64,000 nt of DNA from Bradyrhizobium sp. AZCC 1610 (GTDB lineage: Bacteria; Pseudomonadota; Alphaproteobacteria; Rhizobiales; Xanthobacteraceae): NCBI RefSeq assembly GCF_036924515.1, contig NZ_JAZHRR010000001.1, positions 3,133,001-3,197,000 on the forward strand, in the 5' to 3' direction. The position numbers and the translations under genes are program-made. Of the stretch, positions 9,058 through 18,400 are shown one piece after another; the stretch's first letter is position 1, and each line of letters begins with the position of its first letter. The notes below the pieces were generated by a model. That model saw only the letters and a list, made by a program, of their open reading frames with translations, was not told where the DNA came from and made no database searches.

Positions 9058-9305
9058 AACGCGGCGAGTAGCTGCTCTCGTCACGTTCCGCGAACGCGGG
9101 TATCCAGGTCGCCGCGGCTTGACCACGTCATTGCGCGCAGAGTTTTGCGCTCAGGCGTGCGGGATACACGCAAGGAATATGCACACGTGTATCTCACCGT
9201 ACTCATACGGATTGGCTGCGCGAGCACGGCGCTTCTATAACGACGTCGCTTGCAGCGGGGGGGCAGGGCGTTCGTTCATCACGACGAGCGCTACCACTGG
9301 AGGCC
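9058..9305. other. intergenic stretch, nothing recognised
   Basis: No open frame with a plausible start and ribosome-binding site was found on either strand. It is the left end of a gene-poor zone that runs to about 10790. Confidence 0.4.
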
Positions 9306-9340
9306 ACGAGGCCCGGACTCCTAGGCACTCCGGGCCTCGT
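9306..9340. terminator. perfect 12-bp stem hairpin
   Basis: ACGAGGCCCGGA (9306-9317) and its exact reverse complement (9329-9340) enclose an 11-base loop. The stem is GC-rich but has no T-run after it, so it may be a Rho-independent-like terminator, a processing hairpin or a short dispersed repeat. No gene abuts it on either side. Confidence 0.45.
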
Positions 9341-9448
9341 CTACTCCTCATCGCAGCGGCCGAGCCGCTTCCACCGCTCACCCGCTTCATCGGCTCAATC
9401 GGAAAAGCACAAGCGCCGCACGCGGTCATCGGGCCTGCGTGCCGACGA

Positions 9449-9534
9449 TCAAAGCAATTCGAGAAATTGCCAGATGATCAGCAGCACCACGATTACGAGC
9501 ATGACATGATGATCTTGCGGACGATCCCGCTCAT
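9449..9534 (-). pseudogene. possible broken micro-ORF encoding a small membrane peptide
   Basis: A strong AAGGAAG lies just upstream of an ATG at 9534 that reads MSGIVRKIIM before a quick stop. One base out of frame, from an ATG at 9502, the sequence reads a 17-residue hydrophobic peptide (MLVIVVLLIIWQFLELL). A single-base shift would join them into one 26-29-residue membrane peptide. This is suggestive only. Confidence 0.2.
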
Positions 9535-9692
9535 CGCACTTCCTTTCGGCTGCGCGCGCCTGAAATCGATGCTGGCAGTTGGTCACCCGGGCTTCAACGC
9601 CGCCGATGGACCCGCCGGTCAGGCCGGGGCCGCCGTGGGTTCCAAATTCACCTTAAGTTCGCCGGTTGCTCCGACGGCGGGATTTCGGACCC

Positions 9693-9803
9693 CTAACCCA
9701 GCAGCCTGTAGACGATGCTGGTCGACGCGCCAGCCAGGCAGAACGCCAACGCCATGCACACCAGCACCTCGTCGCGATCGAATTCGGGTGGTGGCGGGCT
9801 CAA
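9693..9803 (-). CDS. possible 36-residue membrane peptide (TTG start)
   Basis: The frame reads a proline-rich start, then an acidic stretch (EFDRDEVLVC) and one hydrophobic segment (MALAFCLAGASTSIVYRLLG) before TAG. It opens only at TTG 9803 and no good ribosome-binding site is evident. The layout resembles small Rhizobiales inner-membrane peptides, but it could be chance. Confidence 0.25.
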   Translation of the reverse strand: MSPPPPEFDRDEVLVCMALAFCLAGASTSIVYRLLG

Positions 9804-9840
9804 CGGATCCTCGCGGTCGGCCGTTTCAATTCACGAGATA

Positions 9841-10105
9841 GGGAAAACGTGTCGAGGGCGCTCTGTTCCCAATCTCGGGCGATTTCGGTTCGTTTTTGCG
9901 CCGTTTCGGTTCCCTTGACGCTCGGATGCCAGCGCCAGTCATCTATCCCGATCATAAAACCGTTATGATTCAACAGCATTTTAAATTCTCTTTAAGTTAG
10001 AAATGAGTTCCTGTTCAGGCCGCGCCGCCGTGCGGCCCGAATAGCCGGGCGCCGCCCCTTCACCTACCCCAGGGAGGCGAGCGCTCGGCTATTGTGGGCA
10101 GCTCA
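9841..10105. other. intergenic stretch, AT-richer, no gene recognised
   Basis: Repeated TTTCGGTTC words occur at 9885-9912, and an AT-rich section runs from about 9950 to 10000. No coding frame is supported. Confidence 0.35.
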
Positions 10106-10365
10106 CTAGCCGCGGCGACAAAGCCGTCGACGGGCCTCTTCGGCTGGCGCACCCAGGATTTGCGCCGGGCAAGCGGCGTGTCGCTGATGTGCCCGGCAGC
10201 GGATCTGCTTGCCGTTCTCGAGACTGGTAACGACGAAGATGGTGCCGAACGCCTCGGTGCGATGCGCGCAGAAGACCTCATTGGCCTTGAAGCGCTTGCG
10301 GCGCGCGTCCCACTTGTCCTCCCAGTAGACGGAGGCCCGCCTGAGGTTCCAGCCGCAAGTTCCAT
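10106..10365 (-). pseudogene. remnant of an RlpA-like double-psi beta-barrel protein
   Basis: Read on the minus strand, one frame gives RASVYWEDKWDARRKRF, then FCAHRTEAFGTIFVVTSLEN followed by GKQIRCR. This follows the RlpA core pattern (ASYYG...G...TAAHRTLPFGT...VTNL.NGR). The expected next element, V.INDRGPF, is found only after a frame change near 10195 (GHISDTPLARR). There is no suitable start codon, signal peptide or SPOR domain. RlpA family proteins are septal lytic transglycosylases or cell-wall binders; this copy looks inactivated. The match is by eye and the disruption could include more than one lesion. Confidence 0.5.
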
Positions 10366-10791
10366 TTTGACTTTGGCGCTGGCATGGCGGGGCTGCGGCG
10401 GTATTGCGCCGAATGGAAGCGGACGCTCTCGTTGCGTGTCGTTACGCGTTGCTCTGCCTGCAGCGGATTAGTGCGCAGCACCGAACGCTTGAGCTGCCGA
10501 AATGACGTGCGATTAGGGAACCGTCAACGAGATGCCTTTAGCTTCGGATTTTCTGATCGCGCAAATCTATCACCAGTTGTGAAGGAAAATTTGGGTGCGC
10601 TTTAAAACAGATTCTGTCATGGTTGCATTACCAAAAGAGGTCAACCGGCTGGAACTTTACAATCTAAAGAGATAATCCGGTTGAAACTTTAAAGGCCGAA
10701 AGAGTACTTAAAGAGATGCAGAATCGGCCTTATTCTCCTCATGTTTTCTATCAACGATGACAACTGCGTCGAATCATGATTGGGGACGGTC
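10366..10791 (+). promoter_or_regulatory. AT-rich leader of the H-NS-like gene with a direct repeat
   Basis: About 425 bp without a gene, becoming clearly AT-rich after 10500. Two copies of CCGG[C/T]TG[G/A]AACTTTA lie at 10645-10659 and 10677-10691 (13 of 15 bases equal, period 32, about three helical turns). AT-rich, possibly curved DNA ahead of a nucleoid protein gene suits autoregulation by H-NS-type binding, but this is inferred. Confidence 0.4.
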
Positions 10792-11115
10792 GTGAACCGG
10801 AATGACTTCAAATCGATGTCCACGGATGAGTTGTGGGCACTCCACGAAGAAATCGCATCCAGGCTTGCAGCCACGCTGCTCGCGGAAAAGCGTTTGCTTG
10901 AAAATCGCCTGAAGCAACTCAAGGGTGGCCTCGAAGCTGAGCGCGAGAGTTCGTCGACAGGGCGGCGCCCATATCCGACCGTCGTTCCGAAGTTTCGGAA
11001 TCCGGATCGGCCGTCCGAGACTTGGGCGGGACGAGGGAAGACGCCGCGTTGGCTTGCTGCAAAATTGAAGTCCGGCAGGCGGATCGATGACTTCCGAATC
11101 AGGCATGTAGCATAA
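10792..11115 (+). CDS. H-NS family nucleoid-associated protein
   Basis: A 107-residue xenogeneic-silencer type protein. The N-terminal half is a short dimerising coiled coil (FKSMSTDELWALHEEIASRL to ENRLKQLKGG). The C-terminal half holds the H-NS DNA-binding core (FRNPDRPSETWAGRGKTPRW, then LAAKLKSGRRIDDF), in which TW.GRG..PRW contacts the minor groove of AT-rich DNA. Bradyrhizobium carries many such paralogues, often near acquired DNA. The start is taken as GTG 10792 because the family usually opens with a short basic stretch before DFKSM; TTG 10780 and ATG 10816 are alternatives. It sits in the middle of the accessory segment. Confidence 0.88.
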   Translation: MNRNDFKSMSTDELWALHEEIASRLAATLLAEKRLLENRLKQLKGGLEAERESSSTGRRPYPTVVPKFRNPDRPSETWAGRGKTPRWLAAKLKSGRRIDDFRIRHVA

Positions 11116-11316
11116 GAAGCTTTGCAGCCGGTCGGTTGCGGCATGCTTGCACTTCGGCCAGTCCACGAATTGGCCACGTGAAGCCTGCGGATGCCGTGCC
11201 GACCTGCTGCGGGTCGCTAATGCGCGCGAGTTCTTGAATGCGCGCGCGTTCGTGGCTGTTCGGCTTGGAAGGCTTTCCGGCGCTTCGGCTACATCCCTGG
11301 TGATGTCGATCTGGAT

Positions 11317-11607
11317 TCAGATGCTGGCGTCACGGTCGCACTTCAGATTGCCTTGACCTTGGCGCTCGGGATTGAGTGTCCTTTCGGCATGCGCTTCCAG
11401 GGCTCTGACAATTCCCATGCGCGCAAACAGCATGGGACCGCGATCTTCGGCGGCATCGATGAGCATCTGCACGGCAAGCCGCCATTCCTGACCATCACGT
11501 TCTGGCTGAGGAAGCTTCCTGATGTAGTCGGCTGCGTCTCGCAGGGTTTGCGCAGGCGGTCCCTCCGGGAGAGGGACAGGCTGCGCGAACGGACGATCCC
11601 AGGACAT
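11317..11607 (-). CDS. conserved hypothetical protein
   Basis: A soluble 96-residue protein. It opens with MSWDRPFAQPVPLPEGPP and contains an amphipathic helical core (LRDAADYIRKLPQPERDGQE and LAVQMLIDAAEDRGPMLFAR). It resembles short uncharacterised proteins that recur in Bradyrhizobium genomes, often as multiple copies. No catalytic motif or membrane segment is seen. The ATG at 11607 is the natural start. Confidence 0.7.
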   Translation of the reverse strand: MSWDRPFAQPVPLPEGPPAQTLRDAADYIRKLPQPERDGQEWRLAVQMLIDAAEDRGPMLFARMGIVRALEAHAERTLNPERQGQGNLKCDRDASI

Positions 11608-11853
11608 TTAGTCGAACTCCCGTCACAGACCTCCCACGACCCTAAGCGTGAGAAGGATGCGCCAAGGCGCACAACCCGGCAATGGTTGTCTTCCGATGGA
11701 GCCGGAAGCCGGAGATTCGACGCGGAGTCTCGCTGTTAGTTCCATTCCCCGAGATTGTTTGTTCACAGTTCCAGTCCGGCCCAATCTCCCCGGAACTCTC
11801 TGTGCTGCAGGGTTCGGCGCCGCGGCTCCGGGTTGAGCCCGGTTGCGGAAAGA

Positions 11854-12105
11854 TCAGTTTTGAAACGCAACACCGACGAAATCGCCTTGCCGCCAGATCA
11901 CGCGGCACTCGCGAACGGTGTGAAAATTGTCGAAGCTCAATTCGAAATTCAGCGGCAGCACATTGAGGCCGTGGAGTTCGATTCCGGCCCCGGAATTCGT
12001 GACGTCCTGAACGCGGCAGGTGAGGACACCGCGCTGCGCGTCAAAGAACAGCAGCGCGTCTTTCGCGATCGTCGTCCTCGCCACATATCGGCGTTCGGAT
12101 TCCAT
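11854..12105 (-). CDS. PilZ-domain protein
   Basis: An 83-residue single PilZ domain. The N-terminal arginine motif (MESERRYVAR) and the VTNSGAGIEL segment correspond to the RxxxR and D/NxSxxG parts of the c-di-GMP binding site, with Asn replacing the usual Asp. The barrel strands end in CRVIWRQGDFVGVAFQN, typical of Rhizobiales stand-alone PilZ proteins. The ATG at 12105 is preferred to TTG 12117. The replaced Asp leaves c-di-GMP binding uncertain. Confidence 0.8.
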   Translation of the reverse strand: MESERRYVARTTIAKDALLFFDAQRGVLTCRVQDVTNSGAGIELHGLNVLPLNFELSFDNFHTVRECRVIWRQGDFVGVAFQN

Positions 12106-12366
12106 CCGGGTTACCAACAGTTCACGCCAGGCCCGCGCTGGCAGAGGCTAGCGAATTGCGCTCAGGCGGCAATCAGCTTCGGCCTTCTTCGTAAACAATC
12201 AATTTTAATCATTGCGGAAAGTCGCATTTACGAGGGAGCAGCCATCGTCAGGACGGGTGCCGTGGCGGGTTAAGCACAGCTCCGCCTGTTCCGCGCGCGG
12301 AACTCACAATCAGGCTTGATGTGCCGGTGAAAGCCGGGCCTCTTTTAATACGCAGAGGGGAATCAC

Positions 12367-12645
12367 ATGGGCTTACGTTGGATGTGCGTGCTGGCGCTGT
12401 GTTTGGGAACACCAAGCGCCGGCTTTGCGGGTGAACAGTCTGGTGTTTTGCGTCGAATTTCGTGTCCTGTCGTGCGCTATTACGTGGCGCAATACAGTGC
12501 GCCGGCCGCCGAGCAGTGGGCCCGCAGCAAAGGCGCGAGCGACGCCGAGATCGAAGCCGCCCGGCGCTGCCTGAGGCCCGACACCACGCGAACGGCCAAG
12601 GCCCCACAGAGGCGGCCGCTCGCGCTCGGCACTTACGGCTGGTGA
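12367..12645 (+). CDS. hypothetical secreted protein
   Basis: A 92-residue protein with a signal peptide (WMCVLALCLGTPSAGFAG). The mature part carries two cysteines (RISCPVVRYY and ARRCLRPDT) and reads like a small periplasmic helical domain (AAEQWARSKGASDAEIEAAR). A purine-rich AGAGGGG precedes the ATG. No family is recognised with certainty. The A(E/D)IE.AR.CL pattern occurs in short Bradyrhizobium exported proteins of unknown role. Confidence 0.65.
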   Translation: MGLRWMCVLALCLGTPSAGFAGEQSGVLRRISCPVVRYYVAQYSAPAAEQWARSKGASDAEIEAARRCLRPDTTRTAKAPQRRPLALGTYGW

Positions 12646-12695
12646 ATAGCCGGCAATGCGGCGGGCGGGACGCGGCGAGGCTGCGCGTCCGCTTT

Positions 12696-12953
12696 TCAGA
12701 CTTCCCGATCCTCGAATCCGTATTCGCGATAGATGGCGGCGCGATCAGCGTGGGGGTTTAGCCGGCACTTTGCCTGGGCGAGATGCAGATTGAGGGTCCC
12801 TGGCTGACAATTGGCTGCCAACAGTTTCCGGATGTCGTCCATCTGCTGGCGCGATTGCTGGGTCGGTTCGAGCTGCTCAAGCGCGACCAGCGCCGTCGCC
12901 AGCGCTTCCGTGACGACCCATTCGTCGTGGCCGGTAATTCCCTTTTTTGGCAT
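12696..12953 (-). CDS. hypothetical protein
   Basis: A soluble protein of 85 residues starting MPKKGITGHDEWVVTEALAT. It is mostly helical (MDDIRKLLAANCQPGTLNLH), ending ADRAAIYREYGFEDREV. The start could also be ATG 12965; 12953 is preferred because an AAGGA lies about 11 bases upstream and would be too close to 12965. No domain is recognised. It converges with the secreted protein gene to its left. Confidence 0.6.
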   Translation of the reverse strand: MPKKGITGHDEWVVTEALATALVALEQLEPTQQSRQQMDDIRKLLAANCQPGTLNLHLAQAKCRLNPHADRAAIYREYGFEDREV

Positions 12954-13135
12954 GACGACCCGCATCCTTCGTCAGGGCAACGGCGCAATTCCCGGCCGGC
13001 ATCGTAGGCTCACGTTCAAGTCGAGTCGAGAATGACGTCGAAATTGCGAACGCCGCGCCGCGGCTGTCCTGATTATTTGTGGGCGATCCCGGCGCGGCTT
13101 GGACCGACCTGCGTCCAGCCCATGCGCTGGACCGG

Positions 13136-13396
13136 TCAATAGGGCTGGCGCTGCCGGCGGTCCCGCCGCGCTTTTCCGCCTGCGTAATACGGGTTGACGA
13201 TGCATTGTGCCGAGCGGCCCGACGCCGACATATTGCACTGTGCCAGCGAGGTATAACCGCATTCGAAATAATAGTCGGTAAAGCCCTGATAAACCTGCAG
13301 GCAGACCGGATAACGCGGATCATAGGTCTGGGCTTGAGCAGGCGAGATTGCTGCAGCCGCTGCGATCGTCAGAAATGCCAAAGCCGGAATGCGCAT
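13136..13396 (-). CDS. DUF3551 family secreted protein
   Basis: An 86-residue exported protein: signal peptide (IPALAFLTIAAAAAISPAQA, cleavage before QTYD), then DPRYPVCLQVYQGFTDYYFE and CGYTSLAQCNMSASGRSAQC with three to four spaced cysteines, typical of DUF3551. These short proteins are abundant in Bradyrhizobium, with no known function. The ATG at 13396 follows a GGGAGA ribosome-binding site. An upstream start at 13459 would put the signal peptide internally. Confidence 0.85.
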   Translation of the reverse strand: MRIPALAFLTIAAAAAISPAQAQTYDPRYPVCLQVYQGFTDYYFECGYTSLAQCNMSASGRSAQCIVNPYYAGGKARRDRRQRQPY

Positions 13397-13598
13397 GAGA
13401 TATCTCCCTCGGACTATGAAACTTGCCCAACAGCCATAACGCCATGTCGGTTCCGACACTAGCCGCTCAGGGCGGTTCGAGAAAACTTGGCCCTTCGTTC
13501 TGCCGTAACCGACAGCCAGCGGAGAATACGCTTGCTTGCTCGCTCCGATCCGAATCCCAATTCAATGCCCCGACTGATCCAATGAGCTAGTACGCGGT

Positions 13599-13952
13599 AT
13601 GGCTCGAACGGTTCCGCTCAGTGTCGTCGAGACTCCGAGTTTCTGTTTGCGACCAGCAAGATCATGAGCGACGAAGAGCGTGCGGTTCTGGTCGATTATC
13701 TTGCCTACAACCCGACGTCCGGTGACCTGATTCCCGGGACCGGTGGCGTACGGAAGCTGCGGTGGGGTTTGGAGGGGCGAGGCAAACGTGGCGGGCGCGC
13801 GTGATCTATTTTTATCACGACGCGGGCGTACCGCTCTTCGCTCTGGCTGCGTTTGCCAAGAACGAGCGGGCCGATCTGAGCCAGAAGGTCGTAACGACTT
13901 CCGGCAGCTTACGGCGCTGCTGGCCGTCAAATTCAAGAGGAGAAAGCCATGA
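13599..13952 (+). pseudogene. HigB/RelE-type toxin, disrupted by frameshifts
   Basis: Four pieces in changing frames make one RelE/HigB-like toxin. They are MARTVPLSVVETPSF (from ATG 13599), then FATSKIMSDEERAVLVDYLA leading to IPGTGGVRKLRWGLEGRGKR, then RVIYFYHDAGVPLFALAAFA followed by KNERADLSQ, and last GRNDFRQLTALLAVKFKRRK. Frame changes fall near 13643, 13795 and 13888. IPGTGG.RK.R and the YFY...LFAL...KNE.ADL sequence are the usual mRNA-interferase features. The last frame's stop overlaps the antitoxin start (ATGA), the original operon layout. With three lesions, sequencing error is unlikely to be the whole cause. Confidence 0.8.
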
Positions 13953-14245
13953 GCAAGGTTGCCGACAGTATCCGGCGCGGCCTTCGGGAAGCAGTGACGT
14001 ATGCCGAGGGGAAAGCGGACGAAAACACCTATCGCGTCCATGTGCCTGCTAGGATCGATGTGAAGGCGATCCGGACCGGTTTGGACATGACACAGGAAGA
14101 GTTCGCTGGCCAGTTCGGCTTCAGCATCAACACATTGCGCCATTGGGAACAGGGCTCGCGTCAACCGGAGGGGCCAACACGGGCTTATCTTCTCGTCATC
14201 GAGCGTGCGCCCAAGGCAGTTCAAAAAGCATTACGGGTGGGCTGA
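13949..14245 (+). CDS. HigA-like antitoxin, XRE-family regulator
   Basis: A 98-residue helix-turn-helix protein. Residues about 45-75 hold the XRE DNA-binding helices (LDMTQEEFAGQFGFSINTLR, then HWEQGSRQPEG). The N-terminal stretch (MSKVADSIRRGLREAVTYAE) is the part that usually grips the toxin. It is downstream of and overlaps the toxin remnant by 4 bases, the typical toxin-first order of HigBA. The gene is intact although its toxin is broken, so it may persist as a stand-alone repressor or as an anti-addiction relic. Confidence 0.85.
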   Translation: MSKVADSIRRGLREAVTYAEGKADENTYRVHVPARIDVKAIRTGLDMTQEEFAGQFGFSINTLRHWEQGSRQPEGPTRAYLLVIERAPKAVQKALRVG

Positions 14246-14414
14246 GGCGCGGGCTTCGGCGAGCGGATGCCGGAATGTGTAAAGTGAGCAGTGAGTAGCC
14301 CGCATGACCCGACGGGTCGCGCGCCTGCGCGCCCGATGACCGACTCCGCGAGACGCGGAGCAGAAAAGCCGGATATCGTTTCGCCCATCTGGGCTAGGTT
14401 TGCTTCGGCATCTC

Positions 14415-14813
14415 CTAACTTATGTAGGGCTCCAGCTCACCAAGTTGTACGCAGCATCGCTTCAGGCGGCCGAGGTGTCGCCGACGAAGCGATGTCGTTC
14501 CGCGATTCCAGATGGCGACAATCCATTCTTCGTCGCGCTCGTCGAGATCGAGCCGCGCCTCGTAGGCGCGCTGGATCAGGTTGCTGACATTGATGTTACC
14601 GTCGATCTTCGAGATCAGCTCATTGTCGTCGCGAACTTCGAACAGCACCTCGGCCTGCCGCGTGCTGAGCCGGTCGGGCGGTCGAGCGACCAGGCTTTCG
14701 AGAAAATCCCGCTCCCAATCGGTCAGATCGGGAAACAGCAGGCACTGTCTCACCATCAAAATGAAACGCGAAGGATCGCGCCCGACTGCATCCATCTCAC
14801 GGTAAGAAGCCAA
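14415..14813 (-). CDS. hypothetical protein
   Basis: A soluble protein of 132 residues. The N-terminal half looks like a helical bundle (LTDWERDFLESLVARPPDRL, RQAEVLFEVRDDNELI). The end is arginine-rich with two adjacent cysteines (LRRRHLGRLKRCCVQLGELE). TTG 14813 is proposed as start because a strong AGGAGGT sits 5 bases upstream of it; the frame stays open to a TTG at 14843. No family is recognised. TTG as start with such a strong ribosome-binding site is unusual here. Confidence 0.65.
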   Translation of the reverse strand: MASYREMDAVGRDPSRFILMVRQCLLFPDLTDWERDFLESLVARPPDRLSTRQAEVLFEVRDDNELISKIDGNINVSNLIQRAYEARLDLDERDEEWIVAIWNRGTTSLRRRHLGRLKRCCVQLGELEPYIS

Positions 14814-15002
14814 CGCGACCTCCTGTGGATAACGCCTGTACAAGCACGGGAAAAGTAAGTGATTTGCGGTGGATCCGCAGCGCTAAAATCTGCGCGTCAA
14901 CACAGAAAATCGCGACCCCGGAATGCTTGGCAGGATTCCCGCCTGACGCCTGCTGATTTTGCCAATTACCGCAACTGCGGCAGGGCTTTTTGCTAAAGGT
15001 GG

Positions 15003-15079
15003 TGGCGATCCCAGCAGGATTCGAACCTGCAACCCACGGAGTAGAAATCCGTTACTCTATCCAGTTGAGCTATGGGACC
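15003..15079 (-). tRNA. tRNA-Arg (anticodon TCT)
   Basis: On the minus strand a full cloverleaf can be folded: acceptor stem GGTCCCA with TGGGATC (one G-T pair), a D arm with AGCTCAACTGGATAGAGT, an anticodon stem ACGGA/TCCGT enclosing TTTCTAC, and a T arm with GGTTCGAATCC. The anticodon TCT reads AGA. The CCA end is encoded. The 3' end points toward the decayed segment at lower coordinates. Confidence 0.95.
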
Positions 15080-15080
15080 G

Positions 15081-15405
15081 TCTGGGCGGTAGCCGCCCTA
15101 GGTATCCGCCTTATAGGCCTTCCTTATCTAGCACTGCCAATATGAAAAATCCGCCTTCCCGCCAAGACGGTCGAACCGATTTCCTCAACTTCGCGACCAA
15201 GGCAGACGGTGGGCCCTTGCCTGTGGTCCGCCCCTGACACAAGGCCAGCCGCCGGCACCCCGCCGGGCGGTGCGGCCGGGACCGCTTGGACTGCCAGCGC
15301 CATGCATGCGACCTTTTCGCAAGCCGATGTTACCGCCATCAGTCCGTCACCTTTTCGCGCCTTTTTTGACGCTACGCGGCTGATGTCCGCGGCAAGGAGC
15401 CCATC
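15081..15405 (+). promoter_or_regulatory. leader of the alpha-2-macroglobulin gene
   Basis: The 325 bp between the tRNA and the macroglobulin gene hold no convincing gene. A 31-codon frame from ATG 15142 has no ribosome-binding site. The right end has AAGGAG about 8 bases before ATG 15406, which decides that start. Any promoter for the macroglobulin-PBP1C pair should lie here, but no clear -35/-10 pair can be named. Confidence 0.4.
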
Positions 15406-18400
15406 ATGATCGGTTTGGTTCGCGCCACAGTGATTTGCGCCACGCTGGCGCTTGGCCTGACGGCGGCAGGGGCCGCGGACAAGGCGTTCAAGCGCGCCGA
15501 GCTGGCCGATTCGGCCGTCAAGCTGGAGGCCCAGATCAAGAGCGAGGCCGGGCCGGTCGCCAAATCCTCCACGACCCTGCGCAACGACGCCGACGCCGCT
15601 TTCAAGCGCGCCGACTTCCGCGTCGGCCTGCAGATCCTCGGCCAGATCGCCGCCACCACGCCCGAAGACAGCGCCAACTGGCTCAGACTCGCCAAAACCA
15701 TCTTCCAGATCCGCTCCGCCAGTTCCAGCGAACAGACCTTCCTGTACGAGCGCGCCTCGACCGCGGCCTATATCGCCTATCAGCGCGCCGGCAACCAGGC
15801 CGAGGAGGCCGATGCGCTGGCCGTGCTGGGGCGGGCGATGTCCGAGCGCAAGCTGTGGCGTCCGGCACTGGATAGCTTGCGGCTGTCGCTCGACATGCGC
15901 GAGGTCGCCGAGGTTCGCGGCCAGTACGAGAAGATGCGCGACCAGCATGGCTTCCGGCTGCTGGACTACACCGTGGATTCCGACGGGGCCTCGCCGCGCG
16001 CCTGCTTCCAGTTCTCCGAGGATCTCGCCAAGCGGGTCGACTTCGCGCCGTTCCTGGCGCTCGCCGGCACCGACAAGCCGGCGCTGACGAGCGAGGGCAA
16101 GCAGCTCTGCGTCGACGGGCTGAAGCATGGCGAGCGCTACAACATCAATCTGCGCGCCGGCCTGCCGTCCACCGTCAAGGAGAGCTTACCGAAATCGGCC
16201 GAGTTCAACATCTATGTCCGCGACCGCAAGCCGTTCGTGCGCTTCACAGGCCGCGCCTATGTGCTGCCGCGTACCGGCCAGCGCGGCATTCCGGTGGTCA
16301 GCGTCAATACGCCGTCGGTGAACGTCAACGTGTTCCGGATCGGCGACCGCAATCTGATTAACACCGTGGTGGACAGCGATTTCCAGAAGGCGCTCTCCAG
16401 CTACCAGCTCTCGGATTTAGGCAACGAGCGCGGCGTCAAGGTCTGGTCCGGCGAACTCGCGACCGCCTCGACGCTGAACCAGGACGTCGTGACGGCATTC
16501 CCGGTCGACCAGGCGCTCGGCGACCTGCAGCCGGGTGTCTACGTCATGACGGCCGCCGCCAAGGGGCCCGGCAGCGGCGACGATGACGGCTCGCTGGCGA
16601 CGCAATGGTTCATCGTGTCAGACATGGGCCTGACGGCGTTTTCCGGCAATGACGGCATCCATGTCTTCGTCAATTCGCTGGCTTCGACCGAGGCCGTCGC
16701 GAAAGCCGAAGTGCGGCTGGTAGCGCGCAACAACGAGATCCTCGCCACCCGCAAGACCGACGATGCCGGCCACGTGCTGTTCGAGGCCGGGCTGGCGCGC
16801 GGCGAGAGCGGGCTTTCGCCGGCGCTTTTGACTGTCATGAGCGACAAGGCGGACTACGCCTTCCTCAGCCTGAAGACCAACGCCTTCGACCTCACCGATC
16901 GCGGCGTGTCGGGCCGCGTGGTTCCCCCCGGCGCCGACGCCTTCGTCTATGCCGAGCGCGGGGTCTACCGTTCGAACGAAACGGTTTACCTGACTGCGCT
17001 GCTGCGCGACGGGCAGGGCAACGCCATGGCCGGCGGGCCGCTGACGCTGGTGATCGAGCGGCCGGATGGCGTCGAATTCCGCCGTGCCGTGCTGCCGGAT
17101 CAGGGCGCGGGCGGCCGCTCTCTTGTCCTGCCGCTCAATTCCGCGGTCCCGACCGGGACCTGGCGGGTGCGCGCCTTTACCGATCCCAAGGGCACGTCCG
17201 TCGGCGAGACCACCTTCATGGTCGAGGACTACATCCCCGAACGGATCGAATTCGACGTCTCGGCCAGGGAGAAGATGATCAAGGCTGAGACTCCGGTTGA
17301 ACTGAAGGTGGCCGGCAAGTTCCTTTACGGCGCCCCAGCCTCGGGCCTGCAACTCGAAGGCGACATGCTGGTGGCCCCCGCAGCCTCCGGGCGGCCGGGC
17401 TATCCCGGCTATCAGTTCGGCGTGGGCGATGAGGAGACCGCCTCCAACGAGCGCACCCCGATCGAGAACCTGCCTGAAGCCGACGCCAATGGCGTTGCGA
17501 CCTTCCCGGTCTCGCTCGCCAAGGCGCCGACGTCCACCCGTCCGCAGGAGGCGCAGATCTTCATCCGCATGGTGGAGACCGGCGGCCGCGCAGTCGAGCG
17601 CAAGCTGGTGCTCCCCGTGGCGCCGACCGCGGCCCTGATCGGCATCAAGCCGCTGTTCGGCGACAAGAACGTCGCTGAAGGCGACAAGGCCGAGTTCGAC
17701 GTGGTCTTCGTCAGCCCGGACGGCAAGCAACTGCCGCGCGACGGCCTGCGCTATGAACTCTTGAAGATGGAGTCACGCTACCAGTGGTATCGCCAGAACT
17801 CGTCCTGGGAATACGAGCCGGTGAAATCGACCAAGCGCGTCGCCGACGGCGACCTGGCGCTGACATCAGACAAGGCGGCGCGGGTGTCGGTCGCGCCGGA
17901 GCCCGGCCGCTATCGCCTCGACGTCAAATCGACCGAGGCCGACGGGCCTGTCACCTCGGTGCAATTCGACGTCGGCTGGTACTCCGACGGTAGCGCCGAT
18001 ACGCCGGATCTCCTGGAAACCTCGATCGACAAGCCGGAATACGCTTCGGGCGACGCCATGGTGGTGTCGGTCAATGCCCGTACCGCCGGCAAGCTCACCA
18101 TCAACGTGCTCGGCGACCGCCTGCTGACGACGCAGACCGTCGACGTCAAGGAAGGCACCCAGCAGGTCAGGCTTACCGTCGGCAAGGACTGGGGCACCGG
18201 CGCCTATGTGCTGGCGACGCTGCGCCGACCGCTGGATGCGGCGGCGCTGCGGATGCCGGGGCGGGCGATCGGGCTAAAATGGTTCGGCATCGACAAGAAA
18301 ACGCGCACGCTGCAGGTCGCGCTGTCGCCGCCGCCTCTCGTTCGGCCCGGCACAAGCTTGAAGATTCCCGTCAAGCTCGGCGGGCTCAATCCCGGCGAGG

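Noticed and set aside
15003..15079. A tRNA-linked attachment site with integrase
   Set aside because: No integrase gene and no second copy of the tRNA 3' end were seen in the window.
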